Shown piece after piece: positions 1-6,171 of a stretch of 14,416 nucleotides of DNA (its first letter is position 1; each line of letters begins with the position of its first letter). The notes beneath the pieces are model-generated. The model ran no database searches. It was not told the origin of the DNA and saw only the letters and a list, made by a program, of their open reading frames with translations. Both the position numbers and the translations under genes were made by a program. Source of the DNA: DAOPYE01 sp035352715 (GTDB taxonomy: Bacteria > Acidobacteriota > Holophagae > Holophagales > Holophagaceae); NCBI GenBank assembly GCA_035352715.1, contig DAOPYE010000067.1, positions 1 through 14,416 of the forward strand, given 5' to 3'.

Positions 1-1
1 T

Positions 2-811
2 ACGAACATCTACGACATGCGCCTGACGGCCCACGAGGATGGCTGGATCTACGGAGTGTTCTGCTCCGAGCGCAAGGACCCCGACGCGCCCAAGGGCGAT
101 ACGTCCAGCGCCGTGGCGGCCGCGGCCATCGTGCGCACCAAGGATCTGAAGGACTGGGAGCGCCTGCCGGATCTGATCACGGTCAGTTCCCAGCAGCGCA
201 ACGTGGTGGTGCATCCCGAATTCGTGGATGGCAAGTATCTGCTCTACACCCGTCCCCAAGACGGCTTCATCGACACCGGCAGTGGCGGCGGCATTTGCTG
301 GGGCCTATCCGATTCCATGACCGCGGCCAAAATCGACCAGGAACACCTGATGGATCCCAAGGTCTACCACACGATCAAGGAAGTGAAGAACGGCGGCGGC
401 GCCACACCCATCAAGACCTCCAAGGGTTGGCTCCACATCGTCCACGGCGTGCGCAACACGGCGGCTGGCCTGCGTTACGTGGTCTACGCCCTGCTGACGG
501 ATCTGAAGAACCCGGGCCAGGTCATCGCCGCCCCCGGTGGCTATCTGATTGCCCCCGAGGCTGACGAGCGCGTGGGCGATGTCTCGAACGTGGTCTTCTG
601 CAATGGCGCCATCGCCGACGAGGACGGTCGCCTGCTGATCTACTACGCCAGCGCCGACACTCGCATGCACGTGGCCGAGACCAGCATCGACCAGATGCTG
701 GACTACTGCCTGAACACGCCCCAGGATCGTGGCCGCAGCTTCACCAGCGTCGAAGACCGCTTGAAGCTCATCCGCGCCAACGCCGCCTACCTGGCCAGCG
801 AGGCGAAGTAG
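2..811 (+). CDS. GH130 4-O-beta-D-mannosyl-D-glucose phosphorylase (5' end cut)
   Basis: Partial gene: the frame is open from base 2, before the first ATG at 17, so the true start lies left of the window. The visible 269 residues match the C-terminal two thirds of a glycoside phosphorylase of family GH130, subfamily 1 type, which splits mannosyl-beta-1,4-glucose with phosphate to mannose-1-phosphate and glucose. Supporting motifs are the YDMRLT-HEDGWIYG segment at the left edge (the Asp of YDMR, bases 14-16, should be the catalytic acid by comparison with the family's EDPR-type motif), HPEFVDGKYLLYTRPQDGF, the Gly-rich GSGGG and the later NGG-ATPIKT and VSNVVFCNG stretches of the five-bladed propeller. 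There is no signal peptide in view, and a cytosolic enzyme is usual for this subfamily. Substrate choice within GH130 is inferred from motif likeness; a related mannosyl-glycan phosphorylase remains possible. Confidence 0.85.
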   Translation, partial: TNIYDMRLTAHEDGWIYGVFCSERKDPDAPKGDTSSAVAAAAIVRTKDLKDWERLPDLITVSSQQRNVVVHPEFVDGKYLLYTRPQDGFIDTGSGGGICWGLSDSMTAAKIDQEHLMDPKVYHTIKEVKNGGGATPIKTSKGWLHIVHGVRNTAAGLRYVVYALLTDLKNPGQVIAAPGGYLIAPEADERVGDVSNVVFCNGAIADEDGRLLIYYASADTRMHVAETSIDQMLDYCLNTPQDRGRSFTSVEDRLKLIRANAAYLASEAK

Positions 812-862
812 GGCCAAGTAGGCTGCGCGTTTCCGGCAATATCACCGAGACACGAAGGAAAC

Positions 863-916
863 AGGTCCACCAAACGGCGCTCCCCCGATCGAGGAACTGA
901 AGCCGTTGGTGGACCT
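863..916. terminator. Long imperfect hairpin between convergent genes
   Basis: Bases 863-878 and 902-916 are inverted repeats that pair over 15 bp with one bulged A on the left arm, leaving a loop of 23 bases. It lies between the stops of the GH130 gene (811) and the inositol-phosphatase-like gene (936), so a shared two-way terminator is the likeliest role. There is no clear T run on either side, so it may act with Rho, or as a 3' end stabiliser. Confidence 0.45.
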
Positions 917-935
917 ATCGCGAAACGAATCGGGA

Positions 936-1712
936 TCAGCCCTTCAGCACATCCACAAGGTCCTGATGGACCCAGAGGTTTCCGGCAGCGACATCACCGG
1001 TCTCAAACCACTGATCCCCGCCCTTCCAGTCGGTAATGAGTCCGCCGGCCTCGGTGACGAGCAGAACACCCGCCGCCATGTCCCATTTCTTGAGGCCCAT
1101 CTCGAAATAACCATCGAAAATGCCGCAGGCGACGTGGGCCAAATCCAGGGCCGCGCTGCCGGGACGACGGATGCCTAAGGCCCGGAAGAACACGGAAGTC
1201 AGCGCACGACTGTAAGTATGGAAGCGCTCGCCGAGCTGGAAGGCAAACCCTGTAGCCAGGAAGGCACTGTCGAGGCTTTCCTGGGATGAGATGGACATAG
1301 GCTGTCCATTCCAGAAGGCCCCTTCTCCGCGCACGGCCGTGAACAGATCCTCGCGCAGCGGATCATAGATGCAGGCCACCACCGGACCTTCGGCGTTCCA
1401 CAGCGCCACGGAGACGCACCAATGGGGAAAGCCGCGCACGAAGTTCAGGGTGCCGTCCAGGGGATCCACGATCCAGCAGCGGCTGTTCTCGCCGAAGGAG
1501 CCCAGTTCTTCGCCCAGGTAGCTGTACTGGGGAAAACGCCGATCCAGTTCCGCCTTGATGGCGGCCTCGCTGGCCTGATCCGCTTCGCTCACCAAATCGT
1601 TGCGGGTCTTTTCCTTCACCGTGGCCGGATCAAGTTTGCGGAAATAGTTGAGAAGAACCTTGCCACCAGCCTGCGCCGCCGCGACGCAGGCCTCCTGTTG
1701 AGCTTCGTACAT
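936..1712 (-). CDS. Inositol monophosphatase family protein (SuhB-like)
   Basis: Encodes 258 residues, the usual length for Mg-dependent inositol-1-phosphatase/SuhB enzymes, which hydrolyse phosphate monoesters such as myo-inositol-1-phosphate; some relatives act on 3'-phosphoadenosine phosphate, histidinol phosphate or fructose bisphosphate. Visible motifs: GEE at residues 67-69, the metal-binding DPLDGTLNF at 83-91, and WD at 210-211 followed by the EAGG turn. All metal ligands of the family appear intact, so it should be active. I chose the ATG at 1712 because the GGAG at 1720-1723 (minus strand) sits 7 bases before it; the ATG at 1718 is only 1 base from that site. It is divergent from nfu and convergent with the GH130 gene, so it is probably transcribed alone. 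Cytoplasmic. Exact substrate cannot be told. Confidence 0.92.
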   Translation of the reverse strand: MYEAQQEACVAAAQAGGKVLLNYFRKLDPATVKEKTRNDLVSEADQASEAAIKAELDRRFPQYSYLGEELGSFGENSRCWIVDPLDGTLNFVRGFPHWCVSVALWNAEGPVVACIYDPLREDLFTAVRGEGAFWNGQPMSISSQESLDSAFLATGFAFQLGERFHTYSRALTSVFFRALGIRRPGSAALDLAHVACGIFDGYFEMGLKKWDMAAGVLLVTEAGGLITDWKGGDQWFETGDVAAGNLWVHQDLVDVLKG

Positions 1713-1719
1713 TCGCATT

Positions 1720-1723
1720 CTCC
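1720..1723 (-). promoter_or_regulatory. Shine-Dalgarno site deciding the phosphatase start
   Basis: The minus-strand GGAG lies 7 bases from the ATG at 1712 and 1 base from the ATG at 1718. The spacing favours the downstream ATG. Confidence 0.6.
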
Positions 1724-1790
1724 AGGTACCACCCGAATCCTATATGATACCCGCTGGCAAATCTTGACACGAACGGTAAACTATTTCCCC

Positions 1791-1795
1791 GGAGG
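1791..1795 (+). promoter_or_regulatory. Shine-Dalgarno site deciding the nfu start
   Basis: GGAGG lies 8 bases before the ATG at 1804 and only 2 bases before the ATG at 1798, so translation most likely begins at 1804 with MPKVINIEPTPNP, which is also the family N-terminus. Confidence 0.7.
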
Positions 1796-1803
1796 CCATG
1801 TCC

Positions 1804-2349
1804 ATGCCCAAGGTCATCAACATCGAGCCCACGCCCAACCCAGACGCGCTCAAGTTTGTGGTGAAGGACCCCCTGCTGAAGCGAGGTGTGCGATCCTTCC
1901 GGGATTTCGGCTCCGCCGTGGGCGACCCCCTGGGCTCGGCCATCTTTGCCCTGGGACACGTCACCTCCGTGTTCTACATGGACCGCTTCGTCACCGTGAA
2001 CAAGGACCCGGATGCCCAGTGGGGAGATCTCATCGACCCGGTGTGCGAAGCCATCGAGGATAGCCCCGACCTGGACGACGCCGAGGGATTGGCGCCCAAG
2101 AACCTATCGAACGCCAGCTTCGATGAAAAGCTGGAACGCATCAACGAACTGCTGGACACCCGCGTGCGCCCGGGCCTGGCTGGAGACGGCGGGGGCCTGG
2201 AAGTCATGGATTTCGACGGCACCACCCTGGAGATCAGCTATCACGGAGCCTGCGGATCTTGCCCAAGTGCCATGGGCGGAACTTTGCACTACATTGAAAG
2301 CCTGCTACAGGATGAAGTCGACCCTGATATCCGAGTTGTCAGTTATTAA
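1804..2349 (+). CDS. nfu: Two-domain Nfu/NifU-like iron-sulfur carrier
   Basis: A 181-residue protein with an N-terminal Nfu_N domain (about 1-85, opening IEPTPNPDALKF, the family signature) and a C-terminal NifU-type domain (about 107-178) carrying the CGSC motif at residues 150-153. The two Cys normally bridge a [4Fe-4S] cluster between two subunits, which is passed to target apoenzymes. The build matches mitochondrial NFU1 and its bacterial relatives rather than full NifU, since there is no IscU-like domain. The acidic linker at about 86-106 separates the domains. The start at 1804 is set by the GGAGG site. No other Fe-S assembly gene (iscS, sufBCD) is in the window, so it is an isolated late-acting carrier. 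A small GC-rich hairpin follows the stop. Confidence 0.93.
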   Translation: MPKVINIEPTPNPDALKFVVKDPLLKRGVRSFRDFGSAVGDPLGSAIFALGHVTSVFYMDRFVTVNKDPDAQWGDLIDPVCEAIEDSPDLDDAEGLAPKNLSNASFDEKLERINELLDTRVRPGLAGDGGGLEVMDFDGTTLEISYHGACGSCPSAMGGTLHYIESLLQDEVDPDIRVVSY

Positions 2350-2353
2350 ACCA

Positions 2354-2370
2354 GCCCCGTGAATCGGGGC
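2354..2370 (+). terminator. Small GC-rich hairpin after nfu
   Basis: GCCCCG and CGGGGC pair over 6 bp around the loop TGAAT, starting 4 bases after the nfu stop. A G run rather than a T run follows, so it is at best a weak or Rho-assisted terminator; the next gene on the same strand starts 71 bases later. Confidence 0.35.
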
Positions 2371-2429
2371 GGGGGGTTGGGATGCACAAGCCAGGCATGA
2401 ATCCCACGGTCTCGTTCCCGATTTCAGTC

Positions 2430-2434
2430 GGAGG
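2430..2434 (+). promoter_or_regulatory. Shine-Dalgarno site deciding the GAF protein start
   Basis: GGAGG lies 7 bases before the ATG at 2442. The earlier in-frame ATGs at 2382 and 2397 have no comparable site, so 2442 is the likely start. Confidence 0.65.
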
Positions 2435-2441
2435 CTCCCTT

Positions 2442-3449
2442 ATGGCCGACCCGGTCAACGGGAAGGAGGTCCAGGCCCATCTGAGCGCCCTGGGGGATTT
2501 CCTTTCGGAGGCCTTCCCCGGCGCAACGGAGCTCTTCGAGCAGGGCCTGCACTTCCTCGTGGGCCGGCTCGACGCCGACCGCGCCTCCATGAGCCGTGTC
2601 ACGCCTTCGGGCCTGGAGACAACCTGGTCCACCACCGCGCCCAAGGTCGCGTCCGACACCTTCATCCACGGCGCGGAAAAGCCCTTCTGCCTCCAGGTAC
2701 TGGAACACCCTCAACGGATGCTGGTCATCCATGATCTGAAGCGCAAGCCAGAGCTGAGCGCCCTGGGGGTGAGATCCTACCTCGGCATCGCCCTGGGCGA
2801 GCCGGGCCGCCACCATTCCGTGCTTTCCATCCTGTGCGCCCGGGTCCACGACTGGACCCCCCTGGAGATCGTTCTCGTCAAGGCGGTGGCGGCCCTCTTC
2901 AGCAAGACGCTGGAGGTGGAGCTGCTGCGGGACGAGTTGGAAACCACGCGCACGATCCTGGATATCACCACCGCCGTGGTGGAGGACAGCGCCCTGGAGA
3001 GTTCCGCTACCCGCCTGCCCAACCGCCATTACCTGGAAGTCTGGCTGAAGGCCCAGCTCTACCTCGCAAGGCGGCGGGACGAGGTCATCGCCGTCGCCCA
3101 GTGGCGGATTCCTCCGGATCTGGAAAGCCGCAAGCATCTGCAGGACATCGCCCACGGGCTGCGCGGCGAGGATCTGCTGGCGGATCTGGGCCAGACCTGT
3201 CTTCTGCTGCTCCCGCGCACCAATCGGGAAGGCCTGCAGACGCTGCTGGATCGCATCCGCACCGTCCTGGGACCCTTGCCCGTCGGAGCGACACTCTGGC
3301 TACCCCAGCACCCCGTGGACCGCGACGATCTGCTGCTCCAGCAGGTCATCCAGCGCACCGCTGAGGCTCTTCGGATCAGCCAGGAAGCGGCCCAGGACGG
3401 CCCCGCGGAGGTGCACTGGATCCTGCTCGAAATGGGGCCGACGGAATGA
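2442..3449 (+). CDS. GAF domain protein with degenerate GGDEF domain
   Basis: A soluble protein of 335 residues. Residues about 20-160 look like a GAF sensor domain (hydrophobic strands, LVIHDL at 94-99, SYLGIAL at 112-118, LSILCARVHDWTPLE at 128-142), followed by a helical linker at about 155-185. From 186 on it follows the GGDEF diguanylate cyclase fold: RLPNRHYLEVWL at 191-202 matches the usual GLPNRR motif, and LRGEDLLADLG at 240-250 followed by LLLLPRT matches the stretch around the active site. At the GGDEF position the sequence is only GQTC, so both acidic metal ligands are missing and c-di-GMP synthesis is not expected. It may bind a ligand or partner as a regulator. The assignment is by pattern, not alignment; a structural relative without cyclase ancestry is possible. 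It ends before a strong terminator and could be co-transcribed with nfu. Confidence 0.7.
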   Translation: MADPVNGKEVQAHLSALGDFLSEAFPGATELFEQGLHFLVGRLDADRASMSRVTPSGLETTWSTTAPKVASDTFIHGAEKPFCLQVLEHPQRMLVIHDLKRKPELSALGVRSYLGIALGEPGRHHSVLSILCARVHDWTPLEIVLVKAVAALFSKTLEVELLRDELETTRTILDITTAVVEDSALESSATRLPNRHYLEVWLKAQLYLARRRDEVIAVAQWRIPPDLESRKHLQDIAHGLRGEDLLADLGQTCLLLLPRTNREGLQTLLDRIRTVLGPLPVGATLWLPQHPVDRDDLLLQQVIQRTAEALRISQEAAQDGPAEVHWILLEMGPTE

Positions 3450-3485
3450 CCGGGGCAAACCCTCGCGCATCCCATCGGCCATGAG

Positions 3486-3523
3486 AAAGGAAGAGGCGAA
3501 CCCATCGGCTCGCCTCTTCCTTT
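3486..3523. terminator. Strong bidirectional intrinsic terminator
   Basis: Bases 3486-3499 and 3510-3523 form a perfect 14 bp stem with a 10-base loop. The arm ends in TTTTT on the plus strand (3521-3525) and in TTTCT on the minus strand. It lies between the convergent stops of the GAF/GGDEF-like gene (3449) and tsf (3546) and should end both transcripts. Confidence 0.88.
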
Positions 3524-3545
3524 TTCACAGCTAATGAAGCAGTGA

Positions 3546-4202
3546 CTACTGGCCGACCTGCGCGGCCACTTCGGCGGCGAAGTCTTCCTTCTTCTTCTCC
3601 AGGCCTTCGCCCATGACGTACTTCACGAAGCGGCGGATGCTCAGCTTCTCGCCGATCTCGGCGGTCTTCTGGGACAGGTGCTGGGCGACGGTCAGATCGC
3701 CGTTCATGATGAACTTCTGCTCCAGCAGGCAGACCTCTTCGTAGATCTTGTTCATCTTGCCTTCGACGATCTTCTCGACCACATTGGCGGGCTTGCCGGT
3801 GGCTTCAGCCTGGGCGCGAGCGATCTCCTTTTCCTTGGCCAGGAACTCCGGCGTGACTTCTTCCTTCGCCACAAACTGGGGGGCGGGATCATGGGCGGCC
3901 ACGTGCATGGCCAGTTCCTTCACCATGCGCTGGAAGTTCTCGGTCTTGGCGACGAAGTCCGTCTCGCAGTTGAGTTCAATCAGCACGCCCACGCGGCCAC
4001 CGGGGTGGATGTAGGCTTCGACAATGCCTTCAGCCGCGATGCGATCGGCCTTCTTGGCAGCGGCGGCAAGGCCCTTCTTGCGCAGCCACTCGATGGCCTT
4101 GTCCATCTCGCCGTTGTTCTCGTCCAGAGCCTTCTTGCAATCCATCATGCCGAGACCGGTGCGGTCGCGGAGGGTTTTCACATCCTGGGCGGTGTATGCC
4201 AT
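3546..4202 (-). CDS. tsf: Translation elongation factor Ts
   Basis: EF-Ts of 218 residues, the guanine nucleotide exchange factor that recycles EF-Tu-GDP. The N-terminal UBA-like helical domain (about 1-40, with VKTLRDRTGLGMMDCKKAL) is followed by the core with the diagnostic ELNCETDFVA (residues 76-85; the TDFVA segment contacts EF-Tu). Near the C-terminus are EKLSIRRFVKY and a charged KKKEDFAAEVAAQ tail. It is shorter than the roughly 280-residue E. coli protein and nearer the single-core forms such as that of Thermus, so not a truncation. The AGGAG at 4208-4212 is 5 bases from the ATG. It is the last gene of the rplM-rpsI-rpsB-tsf run and is followed directly by the terminator; pyrH and frr, often next, are absent here. 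Confidence 0.97.
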   Translation of the reverse strand: MAYTAQDVKTLRDRTGLGMMDCKKALDENNGEMDKAIEWLRKKGLAAAAKKADRIAAEGIVEAYIHPGGRVGVLIELNCETDFVAKTENFQRMVKELAMHVAAHDPAPQFVAKEEVTPEFLAKEKEIARAQAEATGKPANVVEKIVEGKMNKIYEEVCLLEQKFIMNGDLTVAQHLSQKTAEIGEKLSIRRFVKYVMGEGLEKKKEDFAAEVAAQVGQ

Positions 4203-4238
4203 GGGATCTCCTGTTGGGAATCGTTCAGCTCAAATGCA

Positions 4239-4287
4239 ATCAGCGATCAGCCGCCAGCTTTCAGCTGAACGCCGATCGCTGACGGCC
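4239..4287. repeat. Seven-base periodic tract in the rpsB-tsf spacer
   Basis: Seven consecutive heptads (ATCAGCG, ATCAGCC, GCCAGCT, TTCAGCT, GAACGCC, GATCGCT, GACGGCC) all carry GC at positions 5-6; the first four share NNCAGCN. Within the tract TCAGCGATC (4240-4248) pairs with GATCGCTGA (4274-4282), and TTCAGCTGAA (4260-4269) is a palindrome. GTTCAGCT at 4223-4230 also pairs with AGCTGAAC at 4263-4270, so alternative hairpins are possible in the transcript. Confidence 0.6.
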
Positions 4288-4301
4288 AAAAGTTCAAGGT
4301 T

Positions 4302-5060
4302 CTAGGCTTCGGCGCCTTCGTTGGCCTTCTCGGCCAGCATCGCCTTCATGTCTTCATTCTCGGCCTTGTCCTGGAAGGACTGGCGGCCTTCGAGGATGGA
4401 GTCCGCCACGCGCTCGGAGAAGAGCAGGATGGAGCGGATGGCGTCGTCGTTGCCGGGGATCACGTAGTCGATCTTGTCGGGATCGCAGTTGGTATCGACG
4501 ATGGCGACGATCTTGAGGCCCAGCTTGGCAGCTTCGGTGATGGCGATGTCTTCGCGATGGGGATCGATCACGAAGATCACGTCGGGCACCTGGCGCATAT
4601 CGCGGATGCCGGAGAAGGAGGCTTCCAGCTTCTCCTTGGCGCGGGTCAGCGTCAGGATTTCCTTCTTGGACAGGTGGGCGGTCTTGGCCGGATCGTTCAG
4701 GGTGGCTTCGATGTCCTTCAACTTGTCCAGGGACTTCTTGATGGTGGAGAAGTTGGTGAGCATGCCGCCCAGCCAGCGGTTGTTCACGTAGAAAGCGCCG
4801 CAACGCAGCGCCTGCTCGGCGATCAGTTCCTGGGCCTGGGGCTTGGTGGCGACGAACAGGAAGGTCTTGCCCTCGGCCGCAGCCTTGGTGACGAAGTTGC
4901 TGGCCTGGTTCCACAGGCGCAGGGTCTTCTGGAGATCGATGATGTAGATGCTGTTGCGCGCGCCGAAGATGTACTTCTTCATCTTGGGGTTCCAACGCTT
5001 GGTCTGGTGACCGAAGTGAACGCCCGCTTCAAGCAGTTCTTTCATCTGAATGGCAGCCAT
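4302..5060 (-). CDS. rpsB: 30S ribosomal protein S2
   Basis: S2, 252 residues, a late-binding protein of the small subunit that helps dock S1. The family N-terminus MAAIQMKELLEAGVHFGHQ is followed by RWNPKMKKYIFGARN and IIDLQKT, and further on by FVATKPQAQ, NNRWLGGMLTNF, PDVIFVIDPHREDIAITEA and PVIPGNDDA-type motifs (here DYVIPGNDDAIRSI). The open frame runs upstream to 5195, but those 45 codons do not resemble S2 and contain spacer hairpins; the ATG at 5060 has GGGAGG at 5065-5070, 4 bases away. Downstream 99 bases lead to tsf, the near-universal partner. The 135-base spacer to rpsI holds a terminator-like hairpin and three further inverted repeats, suggesting attenuation or S2-linked control of rpsB-tsf. 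Confidence 0.97.
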   Translation of the reverse strand: MAAIQMKELLEAGVHFGHQTKRWNPKMKKYIFGARNSIYIIDLQKTLRLWNQASNFVTKAAAEGKTFLFVATKPQAQELIAEQALRCGAFYVNNRWLGGMLTNFSTIKKSLDKLKDIEATLNDPAKTAHLSKKEILTLTRAKEKLEASFSGIRDMRQVPDVIFVIDPHREDIAITEAAKLGLKIVAIVDTNCDPDKIDYVIPGNDDAIRSILLFSERVADSILEGRQSFQDKAENEDMKAMLAEKANEGAEA

Positions 5061-5076
5061 GAGGCCTCCCGAATTT

Positions 5077-5138
5077 TGCGGCGTCGCCGCAGGGGATGAA
5101 GGCGGAATTCCGCCCGAATCGGCGTCCGGCGAACCGGA
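5077..5138 (-). promoter_or_regulatory. Hairpin-rich leader of rpsB
   Basis: Three inverted repeats lie in the 5' leader: 5077-5083 with 5085-5091 (TGCGGCG/CGCCGCA, the closest to the rpsB Shine-Dalgarno site), the 14-base palindrome GGCGGAATTCCGCC at 5101-5114, and TCCGG/CCGGA at 5125-5138 around a TTCG loop (minus strand). I see no convincing -35/-10 pair in this spacer. A role as a regulatory leader, for example bound by S2, is inferred from position only. Confidence 0.35.
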
Positions 5139-5153
5139 GCCCTGAACCAACAA

Positions 5154-5176
5154 ACGGGGAGAACATGTCTCCCCGT
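5154..5176 (-). terminator. Terminator-like hairpin between rpsI and rpsB
   Basis: ACGGGGAGA (5154-5162) and TCTCCCCGT (5168-5176) form a 9 bp stem with a 5-base loop, 19 bases after the rpsI stop. On the minus strand the stem is followed by TTGTTGG, a modest T-rich tail. It probably lowers read-through from rplM-rpsI into rpsB-tsf rather than stopping it fully, since no separate rpsB promoter is evident. Confidence 0.6.
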
Positions 5177-5195
5177 CCGTAACACCAAATAACAA

Positions 5196-5588
5196 CTAGC
5201 GCTTCGAGAACTGGAAGCGGCGACGGGCAGCCTTCTGACCGGGCTTCTTACGTTCCTTCATGCGAGGATCGCGGGTCAGCAGGCCGGCCTGACGCAGCAT
5301 GCTCTTCAGCTGCTCGTTGTAGCCCAGCAGCGCGCGAGAGATACCGAGACGGATCGCGGAAGCCTGACCGGCAGGGCCGCCGCCGGCAACCGTCACCAGC
5401 AGATCGAACTTGCCTTCCAGATCAGCCAGAGCGAAAGGCTGATTCACCACCATGCGCAGCACAGCATTGGGGAAGTAGTTCTCGAACGTGCGGCCGTTCA
5501 CCGTAACCTTGCCGGTGCCAGGACGAAGATACACGCGAGCCGTGGAAGTCTTGCGCCGTCCGGTTCCGTAGTTCTGGGAGATCGCCAT
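5196..5588 (-). CDS. rpsI: 30S ribosomal protein S9
   Basis: S9, 130 residues, the normal length. It opens with NYGTGRRKTSTARVYLRPGTGKVTVN-type sequence, has the GGGPAGQASAIRLGISRAL stretch in the middle, and ends in the basic tail ARRRFQFSKR, whose final Lys-Arg reaches the P-site tRNA in known ribosomes. All expected parts are present and there is no frameshift. GAGG stands 5 bases before the ATG. It begins 28 bases after the rplM stop, the classic rplM-rpsI pairing, and the two are surely co-transcribed. The hairpin at 5154-5176 follows its stop. Confidence 0.98.
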   Translation of the reverse strand: MAISQNYGTGRRKTSTARVYLRPGTGKVTVNGRTFENYFPNAVLRMVVNQPFALADLEGKFDLLVTVAGGGPAGQASAIRLGISRALLGYNEQLKSMLRQAGLLTRDPRMKERKKPGQKAARRRFQFSKR

Positions 5589-5616
5589 GATTGCCTCGAA
5601 AGTCGAATGCTAAAAA

Positions 5617-6054
5617 CTAGAGCTTGATGGTCAGGGACTGGGGCTGCTGGGCTTCCTGCTGGTGCTCGGCACCTTCGTAGACCTTCAGCTTGCGATACAT
5701 CGCACGACCCAGGGGGCCCTTGGGCAGCATGCCCTTCACAGCGCTCTCGATGATGCGCGCGGGGAAGGTCAGCTTCATGACTTCAGCGCGGACTTCCTTC
5801 ATGGAGCCGGGCTGGGTCGTCGTGCGACGGTAGAACTTCTGCGTTCCCTTCTTACCCGTGAACACGGCCTTGGCGGCATTCACGACGATGACATGGTCGC
5901 CGGTGTCAAGGAAAGGCGTCCAGGTGGGCTTCGTCTTGCCGGACAGGACATCCGCGACGACAGTGCTCAGGCGACCAACGGGAATGCCCGTGGCGTCCAC
6001 CAGGAACCACTTGCGATCGGTCTTGTCCAGGCCCTTAGGGAAAAATGTGCTCAT
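5617..6054 (-). CDS. rplM: 50S ribosomal protein L13
   Basis: L13, 145 residues, an early-assembly protein of the large subunit. Visible family motifs: RKWFLVDATGIPVGRLST, the TPFLDTGDHVIVVNAAK segment, TGKKGTQKFYRRTT, and KGMLPKGPLGRAMYRKLKVYEGAEH near the end. The open frame extends upstream to 6162, but the ATG at 6054 matches the family N-terminus (STFFPKGLDKTDRKW) and has GGAG at 6062-6065, 7 bases away; the extra 36 codons would translate the leader. It is first in the ribosomal run, and a possible promoter and two leader hairpins lie between it and the PseG-like gene stop at 6172. Confidence 0.97.
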   Translation of the reverse strand: MSTFFPKGLDKTDRKWFLVDATGIPVGRLSTVVADVLSGKTKPTWTPFLDTGDHVIVVNAAKAVFTGKKGTQKFYRRTTTQPGSMKEVRAEVMKLTFPARIIESAVKGMLPKGPLGRAMYRKLKVYEGAEHQQEAQQPQSLTIKL

Positions 6055-6084
6055 GGCCGTGCTCCGAAACTTGCTGCTATTCAG

Positions 6085-6118
6085 GGCGTGCATTACACCA
6101 CGCCTCCATCGCCGATGG
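6085..6118 (-). promoter_or_regulatory. Paired hairpins in the rplM leader
   Basis: On the minus strand CCATC-GGC-GATGG (6106-6118) is followed after one base by GGCGTG-N8-CACGCC (6085-6104). Both lie between the possible promoter and the L13 start. L13 genes in other bacteria are controlled through leader RNA structures, so a protein- or L13-sensing leader is plausible, though I cannot match a known leader family by eye. Confidence 0.4.
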
Positions 6119-6133
6119 AAACGCAGAACGATT

Positions 6134-6162
6134 AAGGTATCCCTGGATGCGCCTAGGGTCAA
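6134..6162 (-). promoter_or_regulatory. Possible rplM operon promoter
   Basis: Minus-strand TTGACC (6157-6162) and TACCTT (6134-6139) stand 17 bases apart. The -35 is good (5 of 6) and the -10 weak (3 of 6), with more A/T (TTAAT) just after it. The position, 10 bases past the PseG-like stop and about 80 bases before rplM, fits the promoter of the ribosomal run. Confidence 0.4.
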
Positions 6163-6171
6163 GGTGTTTTT

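Noticed and set aside
806..822. AAGTAGG repeated 10 bases apart at the GH130 stop.
   Set aside because: Only two short copies, giving a second TAG just after the first in another frame; chance or a tiny duplication.
1764..1769. A perfect TTGACA upstream of nfu.
   Set aside because: A -10 box at 16-18 bases would fall in the CCCC/GGAGG ribosome binding region, with the transcript starting inside the gene; TATGAT at 1743-1748 has no -35 partner. No promoter claimed.
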